The notes: generated from the letters alone by a model not told the origin. A stretch of DNA of 64,000 bases from VRUE01 sp963699225 (GCA_963699225.1 OY969423.1:1116001-1180000); one strand, 5' to 3'; positions 36,284 through 44,883 are shown, numbered from the stretch's first letter. Numbers and translations are program-made.

Positions 36284-36322
36284 TGTGAACGGCCGGGAAA
36301 TACGGGGTGAACATCCCGTGAC
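36284..36322 (-). promoter_or_regulatory. PHO-box-like array upstream of PHP-glycosyltransferase/ppk
   Basis: Reading the plus strand, TGTGAA, GGGAAA, GGTGAA and CGTGAC start at 36284, 36295, 36306 and 36317, each exactly 11 bases apart. On the coding strand these are TTCACA-type units. The array lies 63-101 bases before the PHP-glycosyltransferase ATG and matches the form of the arrays before pstS and the winged-helix gene. The second unit is the weakest. Confidence 0.68.
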
Positions 36323-36328
36323 CGGTGC

Positions 36329-37822
36329 TCAGGGCACCAGGCGCAACAAGAGGCTGTGGTGTTTGACCCCACCGCCCACGAGGTTCACCCGGAGCCTGTG
36401 CTGGGACGCTTCGCGCAGCATCTCGAGGCCGACGCCGCTGAGCTTGATCCTGATCAGCTTCGCCTTGCCGGGGGCAATCCGGAAGCGCTGTTTTCCCAGC
36501 ACATGATGCTTGCCGCGGGCGACCAGCTTCACCGCACCGCGACATTCTCCACCCTTGGCCGGGCAGTGCGTCCGCAGCCGGACCACGCCTTTCTTCACCT
36601 TCGCCTGGCCTGCGGCAGTCGCCGTGCCGTGGGTCTTTTTGAGTGGCGCGCCAGGCACCTCCAACGCCGCACTCGTTTGGACCGTCGAGCCCGCCGCGTT
36701 GGTGGCGGTTACACGACAGGAATAAGACCCGCCGGCAGCTGGCCCATAGGAGGCCGTCGCGGCGCCGGCCACCTCAGTCCCGCCACGGAGCCACTGGTAG
36801 GAGAAGCTGCTCGGGGCTCGGTAGAGCTGCGACCCCGTCTGGTCGCCGGCCCAGCTTCCCTGAGAGCAGTTCAGGGTCGCGCCGATGGCCGCGGTGCCGC
36901 TGAGCAACGGCGCCGAAACGGCATGCGGGGGGTCCTGCAAGATGGGAAAGTGCGCGTATTGGACGGAGGCGCCCGCGGTCGGCAGCACGCCGCCGCCACT
37001 ACCACCGAGGTCGGCATACGAGATTGAACCGGGCGATTCTTCTTCGGCCCAGTAGACGCGCCGGGCTTCGGGGTCGATCGCGACGCCGCGCGGGTGCAGC
37101 GTGTTGCCGCCGGTGACATTGAGGTTGCCGCCGCCGCCGGAGCCGTCGAGGTTGGCGTAGGAAATGGGAGACGAACCTTCGTCATTGGACCAGTAGAGCC
37201 TTTTAGCGACGGGGTCGACCGCAACGCCGTCGGGCCCATCGACGACCGCGCCGCTCGTGTCGAGAGTGCCGCCGCCGGAGCCGTCGAGGTTGGCGTAGGC
37301 GATTTCATTGCCACTGATCGCGGCCCAGTAGGCACGCCCGGTCGCAGGTTCGACGGCGATGTCCTGCGCCGCGAAGACGGGGGCGCCGCCCGTGTTGAGA
37401 GTGCCGCCGCCGGAGCCGTCGAGGTTGGCGTAGGCGATGCTGTTGAAATTCGCCCAGTAGATGCGCCGGGAAACGGGATCGATCGCCGCACCCGACGGCG
37501 AGCTGAAGGTCGCACCGGCGGTATTGAGATTGCCGCGGCCACTTCCGTCGAGGTTGGCGAACGAGACAACGCCGCTTTCACCAACCCAATAGATCTTGTT
37601 GGCGGCGCTGTCGATCGCCACTCCACGCGGGTAGCTCGTCGTGCCGCCGCTGAGCGGAAGAAGACCGCCGCCGCTCCCATCCAGAGCGGCGAAGGGGAGC
37701 TGCATCGTGTTGTCGGTCCAGTAGACCCGGCCAGCCGCAGAGGCGGCAACGGGAAGCGCAAGCAAGACAACCGCGATCGCACCGGCAATCACGAGGGCCA
37801 TCAATCGATTCATCGAGTTCAT
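36329..37822 (-). CDS. Secreted YWTD-type beta-propeller protein with Ig-like domain
   Basis: About 497 residues from ATG 37822. The signal peptide (IAGAIAVVLLALPVAASA) is followed by six or so repeats of about 45 residues with the core AIDPxxRRIYWAN and ISYANLDGSGGG (LDL-receptor YWTD-like propeller; residues 40-300). Then come an Ig-like domain (SYQWLRGGTEVAGA, YSCRVTATN) and a basic C-terminal domain. It probably binds a ligand at the surface. It is inserted in the phosphate cluster between PHP-GT and the CHAD genes and may not share their function. ATG at 37813 is an alternative start. Confidence 0.82.
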   Translation of the reverse strand: MNSMNRLMALVIAGAIAVVLLALPVAASAAGRVYWTDNTMQLPFAALDGSGGGLLPLSGGTTSYPRGVAIDSAANKIYWVGESGVVSFANLDGSGRGNLNTAGATFSSPSGAAIDPVSRRIYWANFNSIAYANLDGSGGGTLNTGGAPVFAAQDIAVEPATGRAYWAAISGNEIAYANLDGSGGGTLDTSGAVVDGPDGVAVDPVAKRLYWSNDEGSSPISYANLDGSGGGGNLNVTGGNTLHPRGVAIDPEARRVYWAEEESPGSISYADLGGSGGGVLPTAGASVQYAHFPILQDPPHAVSAPLLSGTAAIGATLNCSQGSWAGDQTGSQLYRAPSSFSYQWLRGGTEVAGAATASYGPAAGGSYSCRVTATNAAGSTVQTSAALEVPGAPLKKTHGTATAAGQAKVKKGVVRLRTHCPAKGGECRGAVKLVARGKHHVLGKQRFRIAPGKAKLIRIKLSGVGLEMLREASQHRLRVNLVGGGVKHHSLLLRLVP

Positions 37823-37835
37823 CGCCGAGCCGAGC

Positions 37836-38246
37836 TTAGCCAAGCGCCGCCCAGGTGCCCTTGCTCACCTCAGCCTGCCAGAGCTCAACGAATTCTTCGA
37901 AGAGGCGCGCACGCCGCTCCCGCAGTACCGCAGCCACCGAGCCGATCTGCTCGACCTTGACCAACATCAGGTCGCAATCGTGCAGGTCGCCGAGCACCGA
38001 CTGCAGGCGCTTGGCCGCATCGCGAGCCGCCTTTGCCTCGCCGCCGAGGCATGAAGCGAAGATCTCGAGCACGTAGCGCAGGCGCTTGGCGGCGATCCGC
38101 AGGTCGTGCTGCGCTTCGCTGGCGTCCGGAGCGAGCGCCGCATCGGCAAAGCCGCGCAGCTCGTCCAGCCGCACCGAGACGATCTGCTCCACGTTGGGCA
38201 TGAGCGGGCCACGCGGATCCAATCCCTCTATCGACCGTGGCTTCAT
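37836..38246 (-). CDS. CHAD-domain protein, second of a split pair
   Basis: 136 residues with the CHAD core: SEAQHDLRIAAKRLRYVLEIF and LQSVLGDLHDCDLMLVKVEQI, the conserved His and basic residues that bind polyphosphate. Its ATG overlaps the stop of the preceding CHAD gene (ATGA). A normal CHAD domain of about 280 residues contains two such helical halves; here each is a separate gene. It sits between ppx and ppk, consistent with polyphosphate binding. Confidence 0.85.
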   Translation of the reverse strand: MKPRSIEGLDPRGPLMPNVEQIVSVRLDELRGFADAALAPDASEAQHDLRIAAKRLRYVLEIFASCLGGEAKAARDAAKRLQSVLGDLHDCDLMLVKVEQIGSVAAVLRERRARLFEEFVELWQAEVSKGTWAALG

Positions 38247-38716
38247 CGCTCGATTTTCTTGACCAGCTTCTTCAGCCGCCGCCGTAGCTTCTTCAGCCGC
38301 TTTGGGGCGACGTAGGGCACCAGCGCTTCGTTGGCCTCGGCCTGGCGCGCCCGCAGCTCCTCGATCAGGGCGAGAAGGGCACCGCGATCCGCCTCTGCCG
38401 CTTCGTCAAGAAGGCCTTCGAGGGCGGCGATCTCGACATCGGCGTCGCGGCGCTCGCCGAGCGCATCGGCCAGCGCCTTCACCCTCTTCAGCGCCTTGTG
38501 GTGGCGCTTACGCGGGATGCAGGGCTCGAAGACCTCCAGCGCCGCGCGCAGCCGCCGCGTCGCCACTCGCATGTCGTGCACGCGCTCGACGTCGCCGAGA
38601 TCGAGGACGCCCTCCGTGTGAGCGAAAACCTCCTTGGATCGCACCTTGACGGCCCTTGCCGCTGCCTGCGAGAAGGACTCCTCGCAATCGAGCTTGACCT
38701 TGCGCGCACCGGCCAC
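38243..38716 (-). CDS. CHAD-domain protein, first of a split pair
   Basis: 157 residues with VHDMRVATRRLRAALEVFEP (the CHAD HxxRxxxRRLR motif) and LADALGERRDADVEIAALEG, followed by a strongly basic tail (KRLKKLRRRLKKLVKK). It represents the N-terminal half of a classic CHAD domain, with the second half in the next, overlapping gene. The basic tail would suit binding of polyphosphate. Gene order ppx, CHAD, CHAD supports this. Confidence 0.87.
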   Translation of the reverse strand: MAGARKVKLDCEESFSQAAARAVKVRSKEVFAHTEGVLDLGDVERVHDMRVATRRLRAALEVFEPCIPRKRHHKALKRVKALADALGERRDADVEIAALEGLLDEAAEADRGALLALIEELRARQAEANEALVPYVAPKRLKKLRRRLKKLVKKIER

Positions 38717-38746
38717 GCTACGAGGCTAGAGGACGCCTGCGTTCGG

Positions 38747-39652
38747 TCAGGCGACGAGACGAAGGGAGGAGCCGTTGGTGCTGCCGTTGAGCATGTCGAG
38801 CACGACCCCCTCGCGCAGGCCGCCCTTGCCGATCTGCAGCGGCTGACCGAGTAGCTCGGAGACCTTCTCGAGCAGCAGCACGCCGGTGGTGAGGATGCGG
38901 ACCCGTTCGGGGTCGAGCTCGAAACGGCGCGCCACGTCGGCGGCAGGATCTCCGCAGAGCACGCGGATCCCGCGCTCCAGGGTCTCGTATTCGAGCACCG
39001 CCCCGACCAGACGGCGCAGCGAGGTGGCGCTGCCGCCGACCGCGACGGCCTGAGTGGGGTGCTCGATCTCGACCCCCGCGAAGATGTCGTCGATGCGGTC
39101 GCGGACCTTGCGGATCTCCGCCGCGGAAGGGGGGTCGGAGGAGATCAGCTCGTTGGCGAGTACTCCCGAGCCGACCCGCCAGGAACGGACCTCGCTGGCG
39201 CCGCCGGGGACGGTGCCGAGGATCACCTCGGTCGAGCCGCCGCCGACGTCGACGACGCCGACCCTGCCCTCGACCGGGTGGCCGAGCGTCTTGGTCGCGC
39301 CGATGAAGGAGAGCCTCCCCTCCTCCTCGTCGCTCAGCACCTCGACCCGGACACCGGCGGCATCGCCGATCGCGGCGGCAACCTCATCGCTGTTGGAAGC
39401 CTCGCGCACGGCGGCCGTCGCGACCGCGCGGATCTCCTTCGCCCCCAGCTCTTTTGCCAGCCGGACCTGGGTCGCGACTACATCGCAGACTTCATCGACC
39501 TTTGAATCCAAGATCGCCCCATTGCCGTCGAGCGCCTTGTTGATCCGGGTGTAGGCGCGCTGCTCCATCACCTTCTTCAACTGGCCGTCGATCGGCTCGG
39601 CGACGAGCACGCGCGTCGTGTTGGAGCCGATATCTATGGCAGCGCAGAGCAT
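38747..39652 (-). CDS. Ppx/GppA-family exopolyphosphatase or pppGpp phosphatase
   Basis: 301 residues with an ASKHA ATPase fold: AIDIGSNTTRVLVAEP (phosphate-1 loop), ATAAVREASN, VGVVDVGGGSTEVILG (phosphate-2 loop) and AVGGSATSLRRLV. The length matches short actinobacterial Ppx1 types that lack the C-terminal HD-like domain. It could cut polyphosphate ends or pppGpp; placement among ppk and CHAD genes favours polyphosphate. Confidence 0.9.
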   Translation of the reverse strand: MLCAAIDIGSNTTRVLVAEPIDGQLKKVMEQRAYTRINKALDGNGAILDSKVDEVCDVVATQVRLAKELGAKEIRAVATAAVREASNSDEVAAAIGDAAGVRVEVLSDEEEGRLSFIGATKTLGHPVEGRVGVVDVGGGSTEVILGTVPGGASEVRSWRVGSGVLANELISSDPPSAAEIRKVRDRIDDIFAGVEIEHPTQAVAVGGSATSLRRLVGAVLEYETLERGIRVLCGDPAADVARRFELDPERVRILTTGVLLLEKVSELLGQPLQIGKGGLREGVVLDMLNGSTNGSSLRLVA

Positions 39653-39705
39653 CCCGGGGGCCTCTCGTCCATGTTCCCAAACCAGGCGGATCTCAACCGA
39701 CCTGG

Positions 39706-40389
39706 CTAGGCCGGGTGCGAAGCGTCCTCGAACTCGCGGAAGAGTCCGGTGACGACGAAGGCAACCTGCTCACCGATGTCGACGGCGTTGTCGCCGATCC
39801 GCTCAATCGCCCTCGCCCCCAACAGCATCGTCATCGCCCACTCGCGGCGGTCGGCGTCGTCGCCGATCTCCAGAGCGAGGCGGAAGCACTCGCGGTTGAG
39901 GTTGTCGACGACGTCGTCCTGGCGGACCAGGTCCTGGGCGAGTTCGACATCGCGGTCGGCGAAGGCCCGCTTGGCCTGGCTGAGCAGCATCTTGGCCTGG
40001 CGGCCCATGTCGAGAATCAGACTCACCATCTGCTGATCGGAGGGTGGCTCGTTGCCGGTCAGCGGAATCATCTTGCAGATGTTCACGCACTGATCACCCA
40101 TCCGCTCGACGTTCTTCAGCACGTGCAGGAGGGCGGAGATCAGCCGCAGGTCGGTCGCCACCGGCGACTGGGTGGCGAGCAGCGTGATCAGCGCCTGGTG
40201 CACCTCGAGGTAGCGACCGTCGATGCGATCGTCGTCGGCGACGACGATCTGGGCCAGCTCGACGTCCTGGTGCTCGACGGCCTCGAGAGTGCGGCTGAGC
40301 GCCGCGCTGGCCAGGTCGATGCCGCCGAGTGCGCTCGCCTCGAGGCGGTCCAGTTCCTCCTGGTATTCGACCCTGATCCCGCCCGGCAT
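39706..40389 (-). CDS. phoU: Phosphate signalling protein PhoU
   Basis: 227 residues forming two three-helix PhoU repeats, with metal-binding E/D clusters such as VADDDRIDGRYLEVHQ and VRQDDVVDNLNRECF. PhoU inhibits the PstSCAB-PhoR signalling complex when phosphate is ample. It starts 2 bases after the pstB stop in the pstS-pstC-pstA-pstB-phoU order seen widely, so it belongs to that operon. Confidence 0.94.
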   Translation of the reverse strand: MPGGIRVEYQEELDRLEASALGGIDLASAALSRTLEAVEHQDVELAQIVVADDDRIDGRYLEVHQALITLLATQSPVATDLRLISALLHVLKNVERMGDQCVNICKMIPLTGNEPPSDQQMVSLILDMGRQAKMLLSQAKRAFADRDVELAQDLVRQDDVVDNLNRECFRLALEIGDDADRREWAMTMLLGARAIERIGDNAVDIGEQVAFVVTGLFREFEDASHPA

Positions 40390-40391
40390 GC

Positions 40392-41291
40392 TCAGCCGAA
40401 CCGCCCGCTGACGTAGTCCTCGGTCGCCTGCTGGGAGGGACTGGTGAAGATCTTCTCGGTCGGGCCGATCTCGACCAGGCGGCCGGGCTTGCCGGTCTCC
40501 TCGAGGTTGAAGAAGGCGGTGATGTCGCTGGCCCGCGAGGCCTGCTGCATGTTGTGGGTGACGATCGCGATCGTGAACTTGCTCTTCAGCTCGCCGATCA
40601 GGTCCTCGATCGCCAGCGTCGCGACCGGGTCAAGCGCCGAGCAGGGCTCGTCCATCAGCAGCACCTCGGGCTCGACCGCGATCGCGCGGGCGATACAGAG
40701 CCGCTGCTGCTGTCCGCCGGAAAGACCGGAGCCGGGCTTGTCGAGGCGGTCCTTGACCTCGTTCCAGAGATGGGCGCCGCGCAGCGAGCGCTCGACGATC
40801 CCGTCCTTCTCGGTCTTCTTCACCCGACCGGCGTTGAGGTTGAGGCCGGCGGCGACGTTGTCGTAGATCGACATCGTCGGGAACGGGTTGGGCGACTGGA
40901 AGACCATGCCGACGAGGCGGCGAACCTGCACCGGGTCCACCCCGCGCCCGTAGATGTCCTGGCCGTCGAGGGTGATCTCGCCCTCGACCCTGGCGCTCGC
41001 GGTCAGCTCGTGCATGCGATTGAGCGAGCGCAGGAAGGTCGTCTTGCCACAGCCGGACGAGCCGATCAGGGCCGTCACCTTGTTCGGCTCAACCGTCAGC
41101 GTCACGTCTTCGACCGCGTGGAAATCCCCGTAGAAGAGGTTGACCGCTCGCGCCTCGAGCGTCTTCGCCGGCCTGCCATCGGCCGTCGTGGTCGCCTCCG
41201 GGGCTGGCTGCATGCCTGTTGTCGTCACCTTCATCTCAGTCTTGTCGACCTCGGCCTCAGCCTCGGCCCTGGTTGCGCTTATGGCTCCCAT
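40392..41291 (-). CDS. pstB: Phosphate ABC transporter ATP-binding protein PstB
   Basis: Full ATPase motifs: Walker A GSSGCGKTTFLRS, PstB-typical LNRMHEL, VGMVFQSPNPFP (Q-loop), signature LSGGQQQRLCIARA and LLMDEPCSALDP. The ATG at 41291 has GGAAGGAGAG just upstream and gives 299 residues; a longer in-frame extension upstream is a shadow of pstA. The first 40 residues are a low-complexity extension before the family start LEARAVNLFYGDFHA. It follows pstA by 23 bases. Confidence 0.95.
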   Translation of the reverse strand: MGAISATRAEAEAEVDKTEMKVTTTGMQPAPEATTTADGRPAKTLEARAVNLFYGDFHAVEDVTLTVEPNKVTALIGSSGCGKTTFLRSLNRMHELTASARVEGEITLDGQDIYGRGVDPVQVRRLVGMVFQSPNPFPTMSIYDNVAAGLNLNAGRVKKTEKDGIVERSLRGAHLWNEVKDRLDKPGSGLSGGQQQRLCIARAIAVEPEVLLMDEPCSALDPVATLAIEDLIGELKSKFTIAIVTHNMQQASRASDITAFFNLEETGKPGRLVEIGPTEKIFTSPSQQATEDYVSGRFG

Positions 41292-41314
41292 CGGGCGTGC
41301 TCTCCTTCCATCCA

Positions 41315-42346
41315 CTAGCGGATCTCGGTTCGATATCGGCGGTAGATCAGGCGAGCTACGAGGTTGAGGACCATGACGATAACGATCAGGGTCAGGGCCG
41401 CTGCCCAGGCCCGGTCGTAGGAAGCCTGCTTGAAGACGCCGGGTGTTCGGTACTCGCTGTAGGCGTAGACCGCAAGGTTCTGCATGCGGCCGGAAAAGGG
41501 GTTGCTGTTGATCGAGTCGACGACGCCGGTGGTGACCAGCAGCGGCGCCGTCTCGCCGATGATCCGGGCGACGGCGATCATCATGCCGGTGATCAGGCCG
41601 GCGAAGGCGGTTGGCAGGACGACCTTGGTGATCGTCCGCCACTTCGGCGTTCCCAGCGCGTAAGACGCTTCGCGCAGGTGGTTGGGAACGATCTTCAGCA
41701 CCTCCTCGGAGGTGCGGATCACGATCGGGATCATCAGCACCGAGAGCGCCACCGAGCCCATCACCCCGAGGCGGATGCCGGGACCAAGGAAGAGGGCGAA
41801 GAGCGCGTAAGCGAAGAGTCCGGCGACGATCGAGGGAATGCCGGTCATCACGTCGACGAAGAAGGTCAGCGCCCGGCCGAGGCGGCCGCCGCCGTACTCG
41901 GTCAGGTAGATCGCCGCCATCAGCCCGACCGGGATCGAGATCAGGGCGGCGACGCCGGTGATCACCAGGGTGCCGACCAGCGCGTGGGCGGCGCCACCGC
42001 CGCCGATCTGGCCGCGCGCGTCCTCGGTGAGGAATTCGAGGCTAAGGCCAGGGATGCCCCGCTTGGCGACCTCGAAGATCAGCGAGAGCAGCGGGATCAG
42101 CGCCAATCCGAAGGCGGCGACGATGGCCAGCGTGATCAGCCTGTCCTTGGCGCGCCGTGGCCCCTCGACCCGGCGCGACCAGGTGTAGGTGACGACCATC
42201 GCGACCAGCACGGTGAAGACGAGCAGCAGGGCGACGCTGAAGGCTCCCGCGGCCAGCAGCAGCGCCGCCGCCAACACGGCCGAGCCGGCGACCACGCCGT
42301 AGGGCGACCAGTCAGGCAGCACGCCGCTTTCGAGCGTGGGATTCAC
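41315..42346 (-). CDS. pstA: Phosphate ABC transporter permease PstA
   Basis: 343 residues. The family core has six helices in the C-terminal two thirds with the binding-protein-dependent transport loop EVLKIVPNHLREASYALGTPKWRTI (EAA motif). The N-terminal 75 residues add two more hydrophobic segments (VVAGSAVLAAALLLAAGAFS and ALLLVFTVLVAMVVTYTW), longer than typical PstA. It overlaps the pstC stop by 4 bases. Confidence 0.94.
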   Translation of the reverse strand: MNPTLESGVLPDWSPYGVVAGSAVLAAALLLAAGAFSVALLLVFTVLVAMVVTYTWSRRVEGPRRAKDRLITLAIVAAFGLALIPLLSLIFEVAKRGIPGLSLEFLTEDARGQIGGGGAAHALVGTLVITGVAALISIPVGLMAAIYLTEYGGGRLGRALTFFVDVMTGIPSIVAGLFAYALFALFLGPGIRLGVMGSVALSVLMIPIVIRTSEEVLKIVPNHLREASYALGTPKWRTITKVVLPTAFAGLITGMMIAVARIIGETAPLLVTTGVVDSINSNPFSGRMQNLAVYAYSEYRTPGVFKQASYDRAWAAALTLIVIVMVLNLVARLIYRRYRTEIR

Positions 42347-43299
42347 TGGATGTTCTGGCGCGCGATGATCGCCCGCGCGGCGAGGTTGGTGACCAGGGTG
42401 ATCGCGAAGAGGACGAGGCCCGAGGCGATCAGCGTGTTGATCGCAAGCCCGGTCGATTCGGGGAAGTCGAGGGCGATGTTGGCGGCGATCGTCGAGGGGT
42501 TCGCCTGGCTGATCAGGTTGAAGGTGACGATGCCGGAGACCGAGAGGATGATCGTCACCGCCATCGTCTCGCCAAGCGCCCGGCCGAGGCCGAGCATGGC
42601 GCCGCTGATGATCGAGGACTTGCCGAAAGGCAGGACGGTCATGCGCAGCATCTCCCAGCGGGTCGCGCCCAGCGCCAGGGCGCCTTCCTGCAGCTTGCGC
42701 GGCGTCTGTGAGAAGACCTCGCGGGCGACCGCGGAGACGATCGGCAGGATCATCACGGTCAGGACCAGGCCGGCGACGAGCATGGTGCGGCCGGTGACCG
42801 AGGCCGGGCCCTCGAAGAAGGGAATGAAGCCGAGCTTCTGTTCAAGCCATTTCATCGGCCCGACCGCGGCGGGGCCGAGCACGAAGATGCCCCAGAGGCC
42901 GTAGACGATGCTCGGTATGGCGGCGAGCAAGTCGACCATGTAGCCGAGCGGCAGCAGCAGGCGCTTGGGCGCGATGTGACTGATGAAGAGGGCCACCGCG
43001 ACCGCGAGGGGGACGGCGAGGATCACCGCGATCGTCGCCGCCAGCACGGTGCCGAAGGCGAGCGGCGCGATGTAGTCGATCAGGCTCTTGCCCCCCGGTA
43101 GTTCCGAGGAGCTGGCGGTTAGCGCTGGCGCCGCCTGGATCAGCAGGAAGGTCGCGACCCCCGCCAGCAGGGCGAGGATCGTTACCGCGGCGGCGACGGA
43201 GAAGTTGGAGAAGATCCGGTCACCCCACTGCCGCCTCCCTCCGGAGGCGGCAGCGAGGAGTTGACCGGCATTGGTCGTCGTGTCGGCGCGAGCCTCCAC
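42343..43299 (-). CDS. pstC: Phosphate ABC transporter permease PstC
   Basis: 318 residues with six membrane helices and the EAA loop FSQTPRKLQEGALALGATRWEMLRM. Conserved PstC features such as YMVDLLAAIPSIVYGLWG are present. It starts 7 bases after the pstS stop and overlaps pstA by 4 bases, so pstS-C-A-B-phoU read as one operon. Confidence 0.95.
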   Translation of the reverse strand: MEARADTTTNAGQLLAAASGGRRQWGDRIFSNFSVAAAVTILALLAGVATFLLIQAAPALTASSSELPGGKSLIDYIAPLAFGTVLAATIAVILAVPLAVAVALFISHIAPKRLLLPLGYMVDLLAAIPSIVYGLWGIFVLGPAAVGPMKWLEQKLGFIPFFEGPASVTGRTMLVAGLVLTVMILPIVSAVAREVFSQTPRKLQEGALALGATRWEMLRMTVLPFGKSSIISGAMLGLGRALGETMAVTIILSVSGIVTFNLISQANPSTIAANIALDFPESTGLAINTLIASGLVLFAITLVTNLAARAIIARQNIQ

Positions 43300-43306
43300 T
43301 CGGAGC

Positions 43307-44413
43307 CTAGGAGCTGCCTTCGATTGCTTCGACGGCCGGCTGGATCTTCTTCGTCAGCGCCGCCGAGAGCGGTGCCGAACCGGCGTTTTCAGCGGCGATT
43401 TTCTGGCCTTCGCTGCTGATCGCGTATTCGAAGTAGCCCTTGACGATGGCCGCTTCGCTGGCCGAGCCGTACTTGGTGCAACCGATCAGGTAGGAGACCA
43501 GGACGATCGGGTAGGTGCCCTGCGATTCGGTCTTGCGATCGAGTTCGAAGGGGAACATGTAGGGGCTCTTGGCCTCATCTTTGGCTTCCGGTGACTCCTC
43601 GAGGATCTTCGCCGCGGCCTCGGGGGTCGGTTCGGCGTATTCGTTGCCGACCTTGATCGTGGCGACACCGAGTTCGCCGGCCTGGCTGGCATCGGCGTAG
43701 CCGATCGCGCCTTCACCGGCGGTCACTGCTTCAACCACACCGGAGGTACCTTGCGCGGCCTCGCCGCCCTTGACCGGCCAGTCGCCGCTGACTTCGTACT
43801 TCCAGATGCTGGGAACGACCTCGGAGAGGTATTCGGTGAAGTTCTGGGTCGTGCCCGACTCATCAGAGCGGTTGACCGGCACGATCCGGGTGTCCGGCAG
43901 TTCGACGCCGGGGTTGTCTTTGGCGATAGCGGGATCGTTCCAGGTGCTGATTTCCTGGTTGAAGATCTTCGCCAGCGTTTCCGGGTCGAGCTGCAGCCCT
44001 TCAACACCTTCGAGGTTGTAGATGATCGCGATCGGCGAGACGTAGGCCGGAACCTCGACAAGTTTGCCGGGGTTGCAGCGTGCCGCCGCCTTTGTCAGTT
44101 CGCCTTCTTCTGTTGAGAGGGCGGCGTCGCTGCCAGCGAAACCAACGCCACCGGCGATGAACTGTTCGCGCCCACCACCCGAGCCAACGGCGTCGTAGGT
44201 GATCGTGGCGCCGGAGTTTGCGTTCTCGAATTCGGCGGTCCAGGCTTCCTGCGCGGCCTCCTGGGCGGTAGAGCCAGCACCAGCGACCTCGCCAGAGAGG
44301 TTGCCAGCGGACGAGCTGCTGCTGTCGCTGCTACTGCTGCCGCAGGCGGAAACGCCAATTGCGAGGACGGCCAGTGAGGCGAAAACGGCCAACCATCTAG
44401 AGGGACTCAACAC
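43307..44413 (-). CDS. pstS: Phosphate-binding lipoprotein PstS
   Basis: Lipobox AIGVSACGSSS gives the lipidated Cys after a short signal. The mature protein has GAGSTAQEAAQEAW, AVGSGGGREQFI and GFAGSDAAL, the phosphate-coordinating loops of PstS, and VNRSDESGTTQNFTEYL. An ATG at 44470 would add unlikely residues before the signal. GTG 44413 (or TTG 44410, better spaced from AAGGAG) is the probable start, giving about 368 residues. A four-unit PHO-box-like array lies 82-120 bases upstream. Confidence 0.93.
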   Translation of the reverse strand: MLSPSRWLAVFASLAVLAIGVSACGSSSSDSSSSSAGNLSGEVAGAGSTAQEAAQEAWTAEFENANSGATITYDAVGSGGGREQFIAGGVGFAGSDAALSTEEGELTKAAARCNPGKLVEVPAYVSPIAIIYNLEGVEGLQLDPETLAKIFNQEISTWNDPAIAKDNPGVELPDTRIVPVNRSDESGTTQNFTEYLSEVVPSIWKYEVSGDWPVKGGEAAQGTSGVVEAVTAGEGAIGYADASQAGELGVATIKVGNEYAEPTPEAAAKILEESPEAKDEAKSPYMFPFELDRKTESQGTYPIVLVSYLIGCTKYGSASEAAIVKGYFEYAISSEGQKIAAENAGSAPLSAALTKKIQPAVEAIEGSS

Positions 44414-44494
44414 AAACTCCTTTTCGTCGTAGGGCACGAAAGCGGGCCAGATAGGCCGGCTCGACGCCACACTCTCAGCGCGCCTCCGACAGCT

Positions 44495-44533
44495 TGTTAC
44501 CTGGCTGTATCGGGATTGTGAAAAAGATGTAAA
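44495..44533 (-). promoter_or_regulatory. PHO-box-like array upstream of pstS
   Basis: On the plus strand, TGTTAC, TGTATC, TGTGAA and TGTAAA start at 44495, 44506, 44517 and 44528, spaced exactly 11 bases. On the pstS strand they read TTTACA, TTCACA, GATACA and GTAACA with 5-base gaps. Direct repeats with 11-base period (one helical turn) are how PhoB/PhoP dimers bind. The intergenic position directly before pstS makes this the best operator candidate in the window. Confidence 0.8.
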
Positions 44534-44561
44534 AGACCCCGGAAAGCGCTGGGCCCCGCGC

Positions 44562-44849
44562 TCATCCCTCAGGCGAGAAGCGGTAGCCGATGCCGCTGTG
44601 AGTGTGAATCAAGCGCTGACCCGGGAGTGCCTCCCCCAGCTTCGAGCGCAGACGGCTGACGTAGACGTCGACCGAGCGGTCATCGTGACGCGGCTCACGG
44701 CCCCAGACCTCGGCGTAGAGCTCCTCGCGGGTGAGGATGCGCTGCGGATGCGCGGCCAGCGTGGTCAGCAGCTGCAGCTCGCGCACCGTCAGGCTCAGCG
44801 GCCGGCCGTCGACAAGCGCCGCGTGCTCCTCTGGCCTGATCTCCAACAT
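44562..44849 (-). CDS. Stand-alone OmpR/PhoB-type winged-helix DNA-binding protein
   Basis: Only 95 residues: a complete C-terminal effector domain (LTVRELQLLTTLAAH, LTREELYAEVWG, DDRSVDVYVSRLRSKLG, IHTHSGIGYRFSPEG) and no receiver. It closely resembles the winged-helix half of the response regulator encoded just upstream, so it probably arose by partial duplication. Without phosphorylation control it may act as a constitutive, competing or modulatory binder at PHO-like sites. A PHO-box-like array lies 35-73 bases before its ATG, and another lies between its stop and pstS. Confidence 0.85.
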   Translation of the reverse strand: MLEIRPEEHAALVDGRPLSLTVRELQLLTTLAAHPQRILTREELYAEVWGREPRHDDRSVDVYVSRLRSKLGEALPGQRLIHTHSGIGYRFSPEG

Positions 44850-44883
44850 GGCCAGCGAGGATGCTCGCCGGCGGCCGCCGTTC

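Noticed and set aside
41219..42904. 561-codon plus-strand frame over pstA and pstC
   Set aside because: It is antisense to recognised permease genes and dominated by Asp/Arg/Gly; it is a mirror of third-position GC bias.
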